From Streptomyces sp. CB01635 (GTDB lineage: Bacteria > Actinomycetota > Actinomycetes > Streptomycetales > Streptomycetaceae), in contig NZ_NNBL01000003.1 in NCBI RefSeq assembly GCF_002803065.1, positions 1,323,461 to 1,387,460 of the forward strand: 64,000 nucleotides of DNA, in the 5' to 3' direction. Below the pieces are notes generated by a model, which worked only from the letters and a program-made list of their open reading frames with translations, searched no databases and was not told the DNA's origin. This document shows, one piece after another, positions 53,841 through 63,338 of the stretch (within the stretch, counting starts at the first letter, position 1; each line of letters opens with the position of its first letter). A program made the position numbers and the translations under genes.

Positions 53841-54797
53841 CTAGCGGACGAAAGCCTCGGACACGGCCCACAGGCGAGCCGCGTTGTCGGGGTCGAGTGC
53901 GTACGGCGCGACACCCGCGACGGTGCCGGCCCGCTGAGTTACCGGCTTCGCCTCCGCGCAGTCCTCGAAGTAGCGGCCGGTGATGCCCTCCACTGTCGGA
54001 GAGGCGGCCACCAGGACCGAGGTCGCGGCGCCCTGCTCCACCGTCTTGCCCGGCGGCAGGGCGAGTTCGCCCGAGGCGATGAAGTCGGCCACCTGCTGCA
54101 TGTCCATGTGCCGGGCCAGTGACGTGTCGGCGATGTTGCCCGGCATCAGCGCGTTGGCGGTGATGCCGTCGTCGGCCCAGCGCTCGGCGGCGCCGACGGC
54201 GAACAGGGCGTTGGCAGTCTTCGACTGCCCGTAGGAGGTCCACGGGTCGTAAGGGCGGAAGCGGTAGTCCAGATCGTCGAAGACCACCGGCGAGAAGAGA
54301 TGGCCGATGGAACTCACCGAGACGACCCGGGCTCCGCCGGCCGCCGCCAGCGCCGGGTGGAGTCCGACGGCGAGGGCGAAGTGCCCCAGGTGGTTGACGC
54401 CGAACTGCATCTCACGGCCGTCAGGGGTGCGGGCGACCTCCGGCGGGGCCATCAGTCCGGCGTTGTTCACGAGGATGTGCAGCGGGCCGTCCCAGGCCGA
54501 TACGAACTCAGTGACCGTCGAGCGGTCGGCGAGGTCGAGCCGTCCCACGGTCAACTTCCCCGAGCTGGAGGGCAGTTCGGCCTCCAGGCGCTCGGTCACG
54601 CGGGCGCCCGCGTCGGTGTTCCGCACGGCCAGCGTGACGTCGGCACCCGCCGCGGTGAGCGCCCGGACGGTCTCCACGCCGATTCCGGAACTGGCTCCGG
54701 TCACGACGGCCCGGCGGCCGTGCAGGTCGACGCCGTCGAGGATCTCGGCGGCGGTAGTGGTGGCCCCGAAGGTTCGGGGCGTCTGCGGTGCGGTCAT
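53841..54797 (-). CDS. SDR oxidoreductase (retinol dehydrogenase/WWOX-like)
   Basis: Short-chain dehydrogenase of 318 aa. Cofactor motif is VVTGASSGIGVETVRAL; the NNAG motif is ILVNNAGLMAPPEV; catalytic residues are in VVSVSSIGHLFSPV (Ser) and SYGQSKTANALFAV (Tyr, Lys). It has the long C-terminus of this subfamily (VEGITGRYFEDCAEAKPV). Full length. It follows another SDR on the same strand 144 bases upstream and precedes the TetR gene, so the three may form a unit. Confidence 0.92.
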   Translation of the reverse strand: MTAPQTPRTFGATTTAAEILDGVDLHGRRAVVTGASSGIGVETVRALTAAGADVTLAVRNTDAGARVTERLEAELPSSSGKLTVGRLDLADRSTVTEFVSAWDGPLHILVNNAGLMAPPEVARTPDGREMQFGVNHLGHFALAVGLHPALAAAGGARVVSVSSIGHLFSPVVFDDLDYRFRPYDPWTSYGQSKTANALFAVGAAERWADDGITANALMPGNIADTSLARHMDMQQVADFIASGELALPPGKTVEQGAATSVLVAASPTVEGITGRYFEDCAEAKPVTQRAGTVAGVAPYALDPDNAARLWAVSEAFVR

Positions 54798-54941
54798 GGG
54801 GGTGTCTCCTGCAGGTGAGGGAACCGAGGGGCGTGCGGTGCGTGGCCGGAGCCTCGGGTGTGCGTGTGGTGGATGTTGTTCGTAGCCAACTGGAATGGCG
54901 CCGGGCTGGGCGTTTGACGTGACGCAGCGCGGCGCGCCCGC

Positions 54942-55760
54942 TCAGCCCTGCGCGATCCGGGACACGTCTTGCCAGTCGGCCCACGTCTGCAGACGCTGGG
55001 CGTAAATGGGCTCGAGGATCTCGATCGGTTCGGTGCCGAACAGCACCCGCAGCGGCGGGTTCTCCGCGTCGACGATCCGAAGCAATGCGGCCCCGGCGTC
55101 GGAAGCCTCGGCGTACCGGGCGTCGCCGAGGCGGGCCCCGATGGCCTCGCGGACCTGGTCATAGGCGGGGTTCGGGTCTGCGTGTACGCCGGAGGAGCCG
55201 GCCCAGTCGGTGCTGAAGCCGCCCGGCTCGACCACGGTGACCTTGATCCCCGCGCCGGCGACCTCCTGGGCGAGAGCTTCGCTGAATCCCTCGAGGGCCC
55301 ACTTGGAGGCGTGGTATCCGCCGAGAGAGGGGAAGGCGGCGACGCCGCCGACGGACGAAATCTGCACGATGTGGCCGCTGCCCTGGGCGCGCATGATCGG
55401 CAGTACGGCCTGGGTGACCCAGAACGCGCCGAAGAGGTTCGTCTCCATCTGGTCGCGCAGCTGCTGTTCGGTGACCTCCTCGACCATGCCGAACAGGCCG
55501 TAGCCGGCGTTGTTGACGACCACGTCGAGGCGGCCGAACTTCTCGTGCGCGACGGCCACCGCGGTGGCGACGCCCGCCTTGTCTGTGACGTCGAGCGCCA
55601 GGGGAAGAACCGCGTCGTCGCCGTACTTGGTGACCAGATCGTCCAGCGACGCCACGTTCCTGGCGGTCGCGGCAACCCTGTCCCCGCGCTCCAGGGCCGA
55701 CTCTGCGAACGAGCGGCCGAGGCCGCGGGACGTACCGGTGATGAACCAGACCTTGCTCAT
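54942..55760 (-). CDS. SDR oxidoreductase (classical)
   Basis: Short-chain dehydrogenase of 272 aa. VWFITGTSRGLGRSFAESAL is the glycine-rich cofactor motif, with an arginine after it (VAATARNVASLDDL) suggesting NADP. VVVNNAGYGLFGMVEEV, IVQISSVGGVAAFPSLGGYH (Ser) and YHASKWALEGFSEALAQEVA (Tyr, Lys) are complete. ATG 55760 has AAGGAG upstream. It is divergent from the TetR-like fragment at 55889, which probably once regulated it. Confidence 0.92.
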   Translation of the reverse strand: MSKVWFITGTSRGLGRSFAESALERGDRVAATARNVASLDDLVTKYGDDAVLPLALDVTDKAGVATAVAVAHEKFGRLDVVVNNAGYGLFGMVEEVTEQQLRDQMETNLFGAFWVTQAVLPIMRAQGSGHIVQISSVGGVAAFPSLGGYHASKWALEGFSEALAQEVAGAGIKVTVVEPGGFSTDWAGSSGVHADPNPAYDQVREAIGARLGDARYAEASDAGAALLRIVDAENPPLRVLFGTEPIEILEPIYAQRLQTWADWQDVSRIAQG

Positions 55761-55827
55761 GGTGTCTCCTTCGGGACCGGCCTTCCGGAACTGACCTCCG
55801 GGGCCGATTCCACTGTAGCGCAAAACG

Positions 55828-55849
55828 TAGACTCATCTAAAAATAGACT
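55828..55849. promoter_or_regulatory. Operator-like repeats between SDR and TetR-like gene
   Basis: TAGACT occurs twice, 16 bases apart (55828 and 55844). Between them TAGA-CTCA-TCTA-AAAA-TAGA forms two overlapping inverted repeats in an AT-rich patch, the usual look of a TetR-type site in a divergent promoter. Confidence 0.5.
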
Positions 55850-55888
55850 TGCCCATGAATATTTGGCTGGGGTCTGGGAGCTCTCCAT

Positions 55889-56224
55889 GTGGGGGGTGAA
55901 TCCGACGACTGGCTGCCAGCCGTCGAGTACCTGCGCCCCCTCGGGTGCGTCGCGGTCGCCGAGCTGGCCGACCGGGCCGGCGTCACCAGGGCCACCTTCT
56001 ACAACCGCTCCACCCGCCCTCTGGAGCTGTTGATCCAGGTGCTCGATGCCGATCTGGACCGCTGCGCGCACCCGGTGCTCCCGGGGGCGAACCACGAGGT
56101 GATCGCCCAGTTCGTGGCCCATGGCTTCGCCGGCGCCATCCAGGCGTGGAGGACCGACGATGCTGTCGCCAAGGATGACCTCGTTGACGCCGCCCTGGCC
56201 TGCGCCCCCGCGTGGTGGACCTGA
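55889..56224 (+). pseudogene. TetR-like regulator, short and probably truncated
   Basis: A 111-codon frame whose N-terminal half reads PLGCVAVAELADRAGVTRAT then FYNRSTRPLELLIQVLDADL, a TetR-type helix-turn-helix followed by the first ligand-domain helix. It then has VIAQFVAHGFAGAIQAWRTD and DLVDAALACAPAWW and stops, whereas TetR proteins normally have about 190 residues. The start (GTG 55889) is poor and the first helix of the DNA-binding domain is weak. It could be a short functional variant, but damage is more likely. Confidence 0.55.
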
Positions 56225-56245
56225 GCCTGGCCGAGAGGTGCCCAT

Positions 56246-56290
56246 CCCACCGTTTACGGCCCGGGGGCGCCGGGCCTGGGAAACGGTGGG
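56246..56290 (+). terminator. Long hairpin after the TetR-like gene
   Basis: CCCACCGTTT (56246-56255) pairs with AAACGGTGGG (56281-56290), and the interior GGCCCGG pairs with CCGGGCC. It follows the stop by 22 bases. The remaining part of 56225-56572 (348 bp) shows no gene; the last bases carry the ribosome site of the next gene. Confidence 0.7.
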
Positions 56291-56572
56291 GTCAGGCGGC
56301 CCGCGGGAGCCGGTCCAGGGATCAGCCTGCGTTGGGCTCATGGATTTCGGGAGGAAGCGGCGGCCCCGGAGAAAGGTATGAACTGGCCCCGGGGGTACGG
56401 TTGTTGTCGCGACCGGGCCTCGGCATGATGGGTGTCCATGCCGTGGAATGGCGCTGACCTTCCTCATCCGTGATGAGGCCCAGCCGAGACCCTGTCGCGA
56501 TATAGCGTTAGTCTTTTGCTTGCGCCGCAGCCCGCGTCGCGCGGAGACGTTCGACAGGACCAGGACGGAAGC

Positions 56573-57232
56573 ATGTCGGGAGAGATTTCGCCCACCGGGA
56601 AGCGCTCCGGCCCCGGCTCGCCGCCCGAGCTGCGAGCCTCTCATGCGGACCGGGACCGGGTGGTGGATGTGCTGCGTATCGCGGCGGGGGACGGCCTGCT
56701 GACCGCGGACGAGTTGGACGAGCGTCTGGAAGTCGCCCTGTCGGCGCGGACCCTGAGCGAACTGGCCGCGCTCACCGCCGACCTGCCGCCCGCATCGGCT
56801 ACGGTCGGCGGGACGGGAGCAGGGGTCAAGGACGTAGTTCGGATCGAACAGGTCCACAGCGGCGCAGTCGAGCGCGTGGGGCGCTGGGTGGTGCCGCGGA
56901 GGTTGGAGCTTGCGGTGACGTACTGCGAGGTGATGCTCGACTTCACTGACGCAGTGATCACGCACGACACCTTGCGGATCGATGTGGGCATGACGGGGAA
57001 GACCCTGACGCTGGTCACGAGGCCGGGCGTCGTGGTCGATATTGATGCTCTGCAGCTGGTGCACAGCAGGGTCAAGTACCGTCACACGCCGACGAATCCG
57101 GATACGCCGGTCACTCTGCGAGTGGAGTTGGCTGGTCAGAAGGCCCACGGCCGCGTGGTGGTGCGGCCCCCGCGTCGGACGTTCGGGCAGTGGCTGCTGC
57201 GCAGGCCCCCGCCCCCTTCTCCAGGTAATTGA
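56573..57232 (+). CDS. DUF1707 (SHOCT-like) domain protein
   Basis: A 219-aa protein. Residues about 18-70 are the DUF1707 domain: ELRASHADRDRVVDVLRIAA then GDGLLTADELDERLEVALSA and RTLSELAALTADLP, common in actinobacterial membrane-associated proteins. The C-terminal part is beta-rich, resembling a DUF2154/cell-wall-active-antibiotics-response-like domain (VVPRRLELAVTYCEVMLDFT, VDIDALQLVHSRVKYRHTPT). No membrane helix. ATG 56573 follows GGACGGAAG. Function unknown, possibly in envelope stress sensing. Confidence 0.85.
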   Translation: MSGEISPTGKRSGPGSPPELRASHADRDRVVDVLRIAAGDGLLTADELDERLEVALSARTLSELAALTADLPPASATVGGTGAGVKDVVRIEQVHSGAVERVGRWVVPRRLELAVTYCEVMLDFTDAVITHDTLRIDVGMTGKTLTLVTRPGVVVDIDALQLVHSRVKYRHTPTNPDTPVTLRVELAGQKAHGRVVVRPPRRTFGQWLLRRPPPPSPGN

Positions 57233-57270
57233 CTCGACCGCGTGCTTCCTTTGTAGCTGAACTCTTGCGG

Positions 57271-57289
57271 ACGACCCGGTTAAGGTCGT
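57271..57289. promoter_or_regulatory. Inverted repeat upstream of the metallophosphoesterase operon
   Basis: ACGACC-N7-GGTCGT lies about 45 bases before ATG 57336. It could be a regulator site for the phosphoesterase-NicO operon. It does not match the known Nur or Zur boxes. Confidence 0.35.
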
Positions 57290-57335
57290 TCGATCTTGGC
57301 TCAGGTATGACGGATTCTGATTAGTCTCCGCTGTT

Positions 57336-60300
57336 ATGAAACACATTCGCGCAGCAGGCGGGCTCTGTCTCGTACTGCTGTTCCTCGCGCTGGGCGCCGG
57401 TGCCCAGCCCGCCATGGCGCATGTCTCGCGCGAGCACGCCGAGCTCGTCGTTTCCACCGGTGCTGACGTAACCAGTGGTCGTCTCATCGTGCACCGCGAC
57501 GTGGTGTCCGCCGCCGATGCCGGTGCCTGGGCATCCAGGGTGCTGGCGGCAGGCTGCCCGGCCACCGGCTCGGGTGTGCCCGGTGACGACGGCGGGGTTC
57601 CCGGCGGCGTCGTGATCGAACTTGCGTGGAGTTGCCACCTCGACGCGCTCGACCTGAGCACGCTGCTGAAGAAGGGCGGACTGAGCCAGATCGTCGTCGA
57701 GTTCGACGGCACCGCGGTCGACGCCTCCGCGGCCACGCCCCTCGTGGACGCCAAGGGCGCACACGCGCCACCGGAGTTCCCCTGGCTCACCGTTTCACTG
57801 GTGGCGGCTGGCGGTGTCGTGCTCGTACTCGCCGCCAGATCATTGCCGTCCCTGCTCCGTGGCTTGCGCACAGGCCGCCGGCTCCGCGTCGCGACCGCCG
57901 GAGTCGTCGTCCTGTCCTGCTTCGCGCCCCAGGTGGCCTTCGCCGACGACGCGGCGCCGGCCACCGTCACCGTCAAGGGCACCGCTTTCAGGGACGGCAA
58001 CGCCAACGGCCAGCGGGACAAGGGCGAGCGGGCCATGCCCGGCGTCGATGTCACCGACGGAGCCGCATGGACGACCACGCGCGCCGACGGCTCGTACACC
58101 CTGGAGATCGATCCGGCGCGCCGCGAGACGGATCTCGTCAGCATCGTCTCGCCCGACGGCTACACCCCGGCCCTGCGCAAGGACTACGTCCCGCAGTTCT
58201 TCCACAAGGTCCCCGAGACCGGCGGCAGTGGTGTCGACTTCGCGCTCGTTCCGGACCGCAACGCCTCTCGGCCCACCGAGAAGTGGGTGATGAACTCCGA
58301 CCCCGAGGTCGGCAACCGTACCGACGCCGAGGCGCGCACGGCACTGCCCCAGTGGACCGGCCAGGTGCGGGCGATGTCGGAGGTCGACGGTGCGACGATG
58401 CAGATCGCGACCGGGGACCTGACCGTCACGGACTACGCGGAAGAGCCGCGCCGTCAGGGCGCGTACGACCTGTTCAGCAAGGGGCTCGAGACGGGGCGGC
58501 TCGGCCACCCCTTCTACCCCGTGATGGGCAACCACGACTTCGGCGGCACGGCCACCTCCAAGGGCTATGCGGGCAGCATGGAGTACTACCGCCGCAACCT
58601 CGCTCCCGAGTGGTACAGCTTCGATCGCAACGGCCGGCACATCGTGGTGCTGGAGGACAACTACGACGCCAGCGGGCTCGGACCGCAGTTGGAGTGGCTG
58701 CGCAGGGACCTGGCACAGCACGCGGTCGGCAAGCAGGTGCTGGTCTTCGCGCACCGCTCGCTGTTCACCCAGTGGGGCCCCGGCGCGGGCATGCAGCCGA
58801 CCATCGACGAACTGGCCAAGTACGACGTACGGATGGTCGCGGCCGGACACAACCAGCAGGCGGAATTCCGGCGCGGGGCATTCAAACGGTCGGTCGAGAT
58901 CAACAATCAGGGCACGTACGGCATCGACGGAGCCCACCCCGACTACAAGGTGCTCGATTTCAGCGGGATCACCGACGATCCGCGTACGAGCCGCAACGAG
59001 GACACCGGTCATGTGACGGGCATCCACCGGCAGTTCGACATCGATGACGACTCCGCCCTGGTAAGCCCAGGTCAGGGCAGCGTCCACGGCACGAGGGCCG
59101 GGGTGCCCGTCGAGGTGTACGCGGAGGACGACGGCCGTACTCCCGCGAAGGCCACACTGACCGTGCGGGACAGCCGAGGCCATGTCGTGAAGCGGACGAA
59201 CGCGCGGTTCGGCACGGGAGCCGCCAAGCCAGGCACCCAGAACTGCTACACCCCACCCGGCGGCAAGGCCGAGCCCTGTCCCGACGCACGCGGGGCATGG
59301 ACCCGTGCGAGCGGCACGCCGCTGCGCGGCCTGCGGACCGGTGGCTACACCGCCGAGGCAACGGCGTACGACACCAAGGGCAAGGCGTTCCCGGTGCAGA
59401 AGAGCACCTTCGACGTCGTACCGGACTCCAGGCTGACCCAGCCGAAGAGCGGGCAGGACTGGCTGCGGCAGGGCGGCGACGAGGCAGGACGTTCCGCGAG
59501 CGGCGACAACCCTGGCGCCCGGCTCGACCTCAAGTGGACCCGGCACACCGGCGAGCAGTTCAACCTGAACGGCTCGTTGATCGCGGACGGAAGACTGATC
59601 GTCTCCTCCCGCGCCTTCGACTCGCCGTACAGCATGATGCTCGCGTACGACATCGCATCCGGCCGGGAACTCTGGCGTACCTACCTGGACGGCGACGCCG
59701 AATCGGCGCCGACCCTCCACGGCGGACAGGTCTATCTGACGACCGGCGTCGGACGGGTCTATGCCCTGGACGCCGGGGACGGGCATGTCGCCTGGGAGTC
59801 GATCGACCGTGAGGAGACCCACGGCGACACCGTGCGCCGCTATGGACGCGCGGGCGGACCGGTGAGCGTCTTCGCGCTCACCGGCCAGGACCGTACGGTC
59901 GCCGTCTACCAGGACGCGAACATGGTCCGCTGCCGGGACGCCAAGACCGGCGTGCTGTTGCCCGGCGGCTTCGGGGCCGCGTTCTCCTGGGGCCAGGCGC
60001 ACAGCACCGCCATCCGCGAGCCCGGCTCCAACACTGCCTATCTGCACTCCATGTCGAGCAACACCGTCATCGCGATGGACCTCGCGAAGTGCACCCAGCT
60101 GTGGGCGAAGGACACCGCGGGTGACATCGACAGCCACTCCTCGCCGGTGCTGACGCAGCCCGCGTCGGGCCCGGCGAAGCTGGTGACGTTCACGGCGTAC
60201 GGCGTTCGCGGGCACGACCCGCAGACGGGCGCGGTGACCTGGGAGTCCAAGCTCGGCGGCGGCAGTGTCTGCGAGCCGGGCCGGGCTCCACTCACCACCC

Positions 60301-60692
60301 CCGCCGTGTGGGGCGACATCGCCTATGTCGCGGGCCGTGACGGTGTGGTCCGCGCCTACGACACGAGTGCGTCCGATCCGTCGAAGCCCGTGTGGGAGAC
60401 CAAGGCAGGTTATCTGCCGGGCAAGAGCCCCCTTGACGATCCCTGGCGGGTCGCCATGGGCTGCGAGTCCGGCGCAGGATCGCCCACGATGCACCCCTTG
60501 GTGACCAAGTCCTCGGTGTACGTGGGGACATGGGACGGCCGCCTGTTGGTGCTCGACCGCGCCACCGGCAGGCAGCGGGCCGCGTACAACCTAGGCGGGG
60601 GAGTGGCTTCGGCGCTCTCCGTCAGCGGTGACTGGGTCTTCGCCCTCACCGACGACGGTACGGTCCACGCGCTGGCCGCGCGCCGGGACTGA
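57336..60692 (+). CDS. Metallophosphoesterase with PQQ-like propeller and doubled export signal
   Basis: A 1118-aa envelope protein. Residues 1-28 are a Sec signal (cleavage after AMA), 29-145 an unknown extracytoplasmic domain, 148-168 a membrane helix ([20 protein letters not shown]), 185-205 a second signal-like segment ending AFADD. Then comes a calcineurin N-terminal beta domain ([20 protein letters not shown]), a metallophosphatase core ([34 protein letters not shown]), a calcineurin C-terminal domain, and PQQ-like propeller repeats ([46 protein letters not shown]). The first ~205 residues look like a separate protein fused onto a complete secreted phosphoesterase. It is 14 bases before the NicO gene, so the two are one operon. 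Confidence 0.9.
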   Translation: MKHIRAAGGLCLVLLFLALGAGAQPAMAHVSREHAELVVSTGADVTSGRLIVHRDVVSAADAGAWASRVLAAGCPATGSGVPGDDGGVPGGVVIELAWSCHLDALDLSTLLKKGGLSQIVVEFDGTAVDASAATPLVDAKGAHAPPEFPWLTVSLVAAGGVVLVLAARSLPSLLRGLRTGRRLRVATAGVVVLSCFAPQVAFADDAAPATVTVKGTAFRDGNANGQRDKGERAMPGVDVTDGAAWTTTRADGSYTLEIDPARRETDLVSIVSPDGYTPALRKDYVPQFFHKVPETGGSGVDFALVPDRNASRPTEKWVMNSDPEVGNRTDAEARTALPQWTGQVRAMSEVDGATMQIATGDLTVTDYAEEPRRQGAYDLFSKGLETGRLGHPFYPVMGNHDFGGTATSKGYAGSMEYYRRNLAPEWYSFDRNGRHIVVLEDNYDASGLGPQLEWLRRDLAQHAVGKQVLVFAHRSLFTQWGPGAGMQPTIDELAKYDVRMVAAGHNQQAEFRRGAFKRSVEINNQGTYGIDGAHPDYKVLDFSGITDDPRTSRNEDTGHVTGIHRQFDIDDDSALVSPGQGSVHGTRAGVPVEVYAEDDGRTPAKATLTVRDSRGHVVKRTNARFGTGAAKPGTQNCYTPPGGKAEPCPDARGAWTRASGTPLRGLRTGGYTAEATAYDTKGKAFPVQKSTFDVVPDSRLTQPKSGQDWLRQGGDEAGRSASGDNPGARLDLKWTRHTGEQFNLNGSLIADGRLIVSSRAFDSPYSMMLAYDIASGRELWRTYLDGDAESAPTLHGGQVYLTTGVGRVYALDAGDGHVAWESIDREETHGDTVRRYGRAGGPVSVFALTGQDRTVAVYQDANMVRCRDAKTGVLLPGGFGAAFSWGQAHSTAIREPGSNTAYLHSMSSNTVIAMDLAKCTQLWAKDTAGDIDSHSSPVLTQPASGPAKLVTFTAYGVRGHDPQTGAVTWESKLGGGSVCEPGRAPLTTPAVWGDIAYVAGRDGVVRAYDTSASDPSKPVWETKAGYLPGKSPLDDPWRVAMGCESGAGSPTMHPLVTKSSVYVGTWDGRLLVLDRATGRQRAAYNLGGGVASALSVSGDWVFALTDDGTVHALAARRD

Positions 60693-60706
60693 GAGGAAGC
60701 ATCAGC

Positions 60707-61975
60707 GTGCAATCACTCCGCACCGGGGTGCTGCTCCTGCTGGCCGCCGTCCCCGTGCTGCTCTTCGGCAGCGCGGGGACGGCGCAGGCGCACCCCTTCG
60801 GCACCCCGCCCGTCGTCAGGATCGAGGCGAACGGCCCGGTCGTGGAGACGGCCTGGTCCGCGCAGAAGGACGACATCGCCGTCGTGAAGAAGCATTCCGG
60901 TGGCGATGTGGCTCGGTATCTGCGCTCGCACATCGTCGTACGTCAGGACGGTGCCCCGTGCCGCGTCGCCAAGGCGGACGGCATGAAAATCCGCTTCGTC
61001 TGCCCCCATCGGGTGGACCGCATCAGTCTGACGGTCACCGCGCTGACAGACGTCAACCCCGCCTACCGCACGCTCTCCGTGACAGACCAGGGTGGCGGCG
61101 CACTGCACACGGCGAGGGAGCCCACGCGGGAGCTCTCCCTCGTGTCGGGCGAATCCGGTGCAGGCACCGGCTCGTCGGCTGCGGGCGGGATGTGGACCAC
61201 TAACCTGGCTTCACTGCTGGACCACGGCGCGGGGCTTCCGACGGCCCTGCTGGTGGCTGCGGCCGTGGGCGCGCTCCATGCCTGTGCGCCCGGGCACGGC
61301 AAGTCGCTGGCCGCCGGTTATCTCGTGGGAGGCAGGGGCCGACCCCGCGACGCGGTGTGGCTCGGCGGTGTCGTCGCCGTGATGCACACGTTCTCGGTCG
61401 GGGTCCTGGCGGTCGGCTGGTGGCTGCTGGCCAAGAGCGCGCCGGACATGGCGGCGCTCACGGGATGGCTGCAACTGATCGCGGCGCTGGTGGTGGTGGG
61501 GGTGGGCGTGCGCCTGCTGCACACGCATCTACGCCGCCGCAGGCAGGTCGACGTGCGTACACAGACGCATCACGGGCACGGGCACCGGCACGAAGGTGGT
61601 CATGAGCACGGGCATCGTCACCACATCCCCGACCCACCGTCCCTGCTCACCTGGCGGGGGCTCGTCCTGCTCGGCGCGGCCGGTGGTCTCCTGCCCTCGC
61701 CCTCCGCGTTCCTCGTCCTGCTTGCCGGGCTCCTCACCGGCAAGGTGGCCGTTGCCCTGGCATTGGTGGCCGCGTTCGGTGTCGGTATGGCCGTGACGCT
61801 CACCGGCGTCGGAGTGCTTGTGCTGCGCAGTCGTGACGCCCTGCTCGACCGGCTCTCACGCTCACGGGCCCTGCGCACCTGGACCCTGAGGGTTCCGGTC
61901 TTCGCGGCCTCGGCGGTGGTGGTCGGCGGCACGGTGGCATCGGCACTGGCCGCGGGCCAACTCCTGGCACCCTAG
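60707..61975 (+). CDS. NicO/RcnA-family nickel/cobalt transporter
   Basis: Membrane protein of 422 aa. A signal peptide (ends TAQAH) precedes a 140-residue periplasmic domain; then the transporter core follows with HACAPGHGKSLAAGYLVG, the NicO hallmark His-Ala-x3-Pro-Gly-His-Gly-Lys, and GGVVAVMHTFSVGVLAVG. A histidine-rich cytoplasmic loop (HHGHGHRHEGGHEHGHRHH) separates it from the last three helices (LLGAAGGLLPSPSAFLVLLA, ALALVAAFGVGMAVTLTGVG). It probably moves Ni or Co, as export or uptake; nickel supply would matter for the hydrogenase. GTG 60707 follows GAGAGGAAG. Confidence 0.9.
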   Translation: MQSLRTGVLLLLAAVPVLLFGSAGTAQAHPFGTPPVVRIEANGPVVETAWSAQKDDIAVVKKHSGGDVARYLRSHIVVRQDGAPCRVAKADGMKIRFVCPHRVDRISLTVTALTDVNPAYRTLSVTDQGGGALHTAREPTRELSLVSGESGAGTGSSAAGGMWTTNLASLLDHGAGLPTALLVAAAVGALHACAPGHGKSLAAGYLVGGRGRPRDAVWLGGVVAVMHTFSVGVLAVGWWLLAKSAPDMAALTGWLQLIAALVVVGVGVRLLHTHLRRRRQVDVRTQTHHGHGHRHEGGHEHGHRHHIPDPPSLLTWRGLVLLGAAGGLLPSPSAFLVLLAGLLTGKVAVALALVAAFGVGMAVTLTGVGVLVLRSRDALLDRLSRSRALRTWTLRVPVFAASAVVVGGTVASALAAGQLLAP

Positions 61976-61985
61976 GTCCCGTTCA

Positions 61986-62020
61986 GGTGCCCCGTCCGGC
62001 TCGCAGCCGGACAGGGCGCC
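61986..62020 (+). terminator. Hairpin after the NicO gene
   Basis: GTCCGGCT, loop CGC, AGCCGGAC, extended outwards by GCCC/GGGC and further pairs with one mismatch, to about 16 base pairs. It starts ten bases after the stop and is convincing as a terminator. The rest of 61976-62319 (344 bp) has no gene I can support. Confidence 0.8.
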
Positions 62021-62319
62021 TGCCACACGGCAGTTCTGCCTTCGGCCAACTCCGGGAGCCCGCTTGCCGAGTTGGACCCAGCGGCATCGCATGCGAGGGC
62101 GCGATCTCGGGAACCCGTCATTCCAGTACGCGGCCACGTCGTGCCGGATTCAGGCGCCGTGGCGGACTACCGACATCGTGACCACCGTTCGCCGCGCCGG
62201 CCCCGGCGGAGCGAAGGTCTTCAAAGCGGTGATCGTCCGCTCCACTTCGCGTTCGTCGGATCTCCCGCCCCCGCCGCCGACGGGAACCGGCGACAGTCAC
62301 AAAATTCGCCGGACAGGCC

Positions 62320-63237
62320 CTAGTCCTCCCGCGCCCACGGCCGCAGCTTCTCCGGGTTGCGGACCACCCAGATCCGGGTGACGCGCCCGTCGGAGACGTC
62401 GAACGAGGCTACGGTCATGACGACGCCGGCACGCTGGGCCACCAGGCCCGGCACACCGTTGACCGACCGCTGCAGGAGTTCAAGACCTGGCGCCTTGTCG
62501 GCAATGGCGACCATGTACTGGGCGATGCGCGCGCCGCCCTCGACCGGGCGCAGTACGGTGCCGACCATGCCGCCGCCGTCGGCGGTCATCACGGCCGCCG
62601 GGTTGAGGAGGCCGACGAGGGCTGCGATGTCCTTGGTCTCCCATGCCTCTTTGACGTGCCTCACCACGTCGGCCTGGCCGGTCACCGTCACCGGAGCGCG
62701 CGCGACGCTCACCCGTCGCCGGGCGGAGGCCGCCAGTTGCTTGCAGGCCGCAGGGGTCCGGCCGAGAACGCCGGCGATCTCGGCGAACGGGTACCGGAAG
62801 ACGTCGTGCAGGACGAACGCCACTCGCTCGGCGGGCGTCATCGACTCCAGGACGACGAGGAAGGCCATGGCCACCGACTCGTCCAGGACGATCTGGTCGG
62901 CGGGGTCTTCAGGGCCGGTGGGGTCGGCGCCACCCCCGCGGTCCCACTCGGTGCGGTCGGGCAGCGGCTCGGGCAGCCACGCGCCGACATAGCGTTCCCG
63001 ACGGGCCCGCGCCGAGCCGAGCAGGTCCAGGCAGATGCGGCCGGTCACCGTCGTCAGCCAGGCGCCGGGGGACAGGATCTCCTCCTGCCGGCTTCGTGTC
63101 AGCCCGTACCAGCGTGCGTAGGCATCCTGTACGGCGTCCTCGGCCTCGGTCACCGAACCGAGCAACCGGTAAGCGACATTGATCAGTTGGCGCCGCTCGC
63201 CGGCTACCTCATCGGTGCTGGTTCCTACAGTCCCCAT
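62320..63237 (-). CDS. ECF41-type sigma factor with C-terminal SnoaL-like domain
   Basis: Extracytoplasmic-function sigma factor, 305 aa (SigJ type). Region 2 reads LINVAYRLLGSVTEAEDAVQ, ARWYGL; region 4 reads PAERVAFVLHDVFRYPFAEI, RTPAACKQLAASARRRV. The linker has YVGAWLPEPLPD, the WLPEPL motif of ECF41. The C-terminal SnoaL-like domain has DGGGM and RNPEKLRPW, in place of the DGGGK and NPDKL motifs. In this group the C-terminal domain replaces an anti-sigma factor. It is divergent from the four-helix membrane gene, which may be its target. Confidence 0.92.
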   Translation of the reverse strand: MGTVGTSTDEVAGERRQLINVAYRLLGSVTEAEDAVQDAYARWYGLTRSRQEEILSPGAWLTTVTGRICLDLLGSARARRERYVGAWLPEPLPDRTEWDRGGGADPTGPEDPADQIVLDESVAMAFLVVLESMTPAERVAFVLHDVFRYPFAEIAGVLGRTPAACKQLAASARRRVSVARAPVTVTGQADVVRHVKEAWETKDIAALVGLLNPAAVMTADGGGMVGTVLRPVEGGARIAQYMVAIADKAPGLELLQRSVNGVPGLVAQRAGVVMTVASFDVSDGRVTRIWVVRNPEKLRPWARED

Positions 63238-63338
63238 GCTTCCGGCCGCCCCCTCGCCTTACCTTTCGCAGCCCTGTGTCGTCGGGCTGGTGAGACCTTA
63301 TCGATCTACTGCCCACGGGCGGACAAGGGGACTGTGAC

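Noticed and set aside
57840..60494. 884-codon open frame on the minus strand
   Set aside because: Antisense shadow of the phosphoesterase-PQQ gene, with no family motif.
61560..61625. Repetitive CAC/CAT-rich tract as a DNA repeat or CRISPR-like element
   Set aside because: It encodes the His-rich loop of the NicO protein in frame; no spacer-repeat structure.
61976..62319. Possible nickel/cobalt riboswitch near the NicO gene
   Set aside because: The only structure is a simple hairpin after the stop codon, which fits a terminator; no junction structure upstream of the operon.
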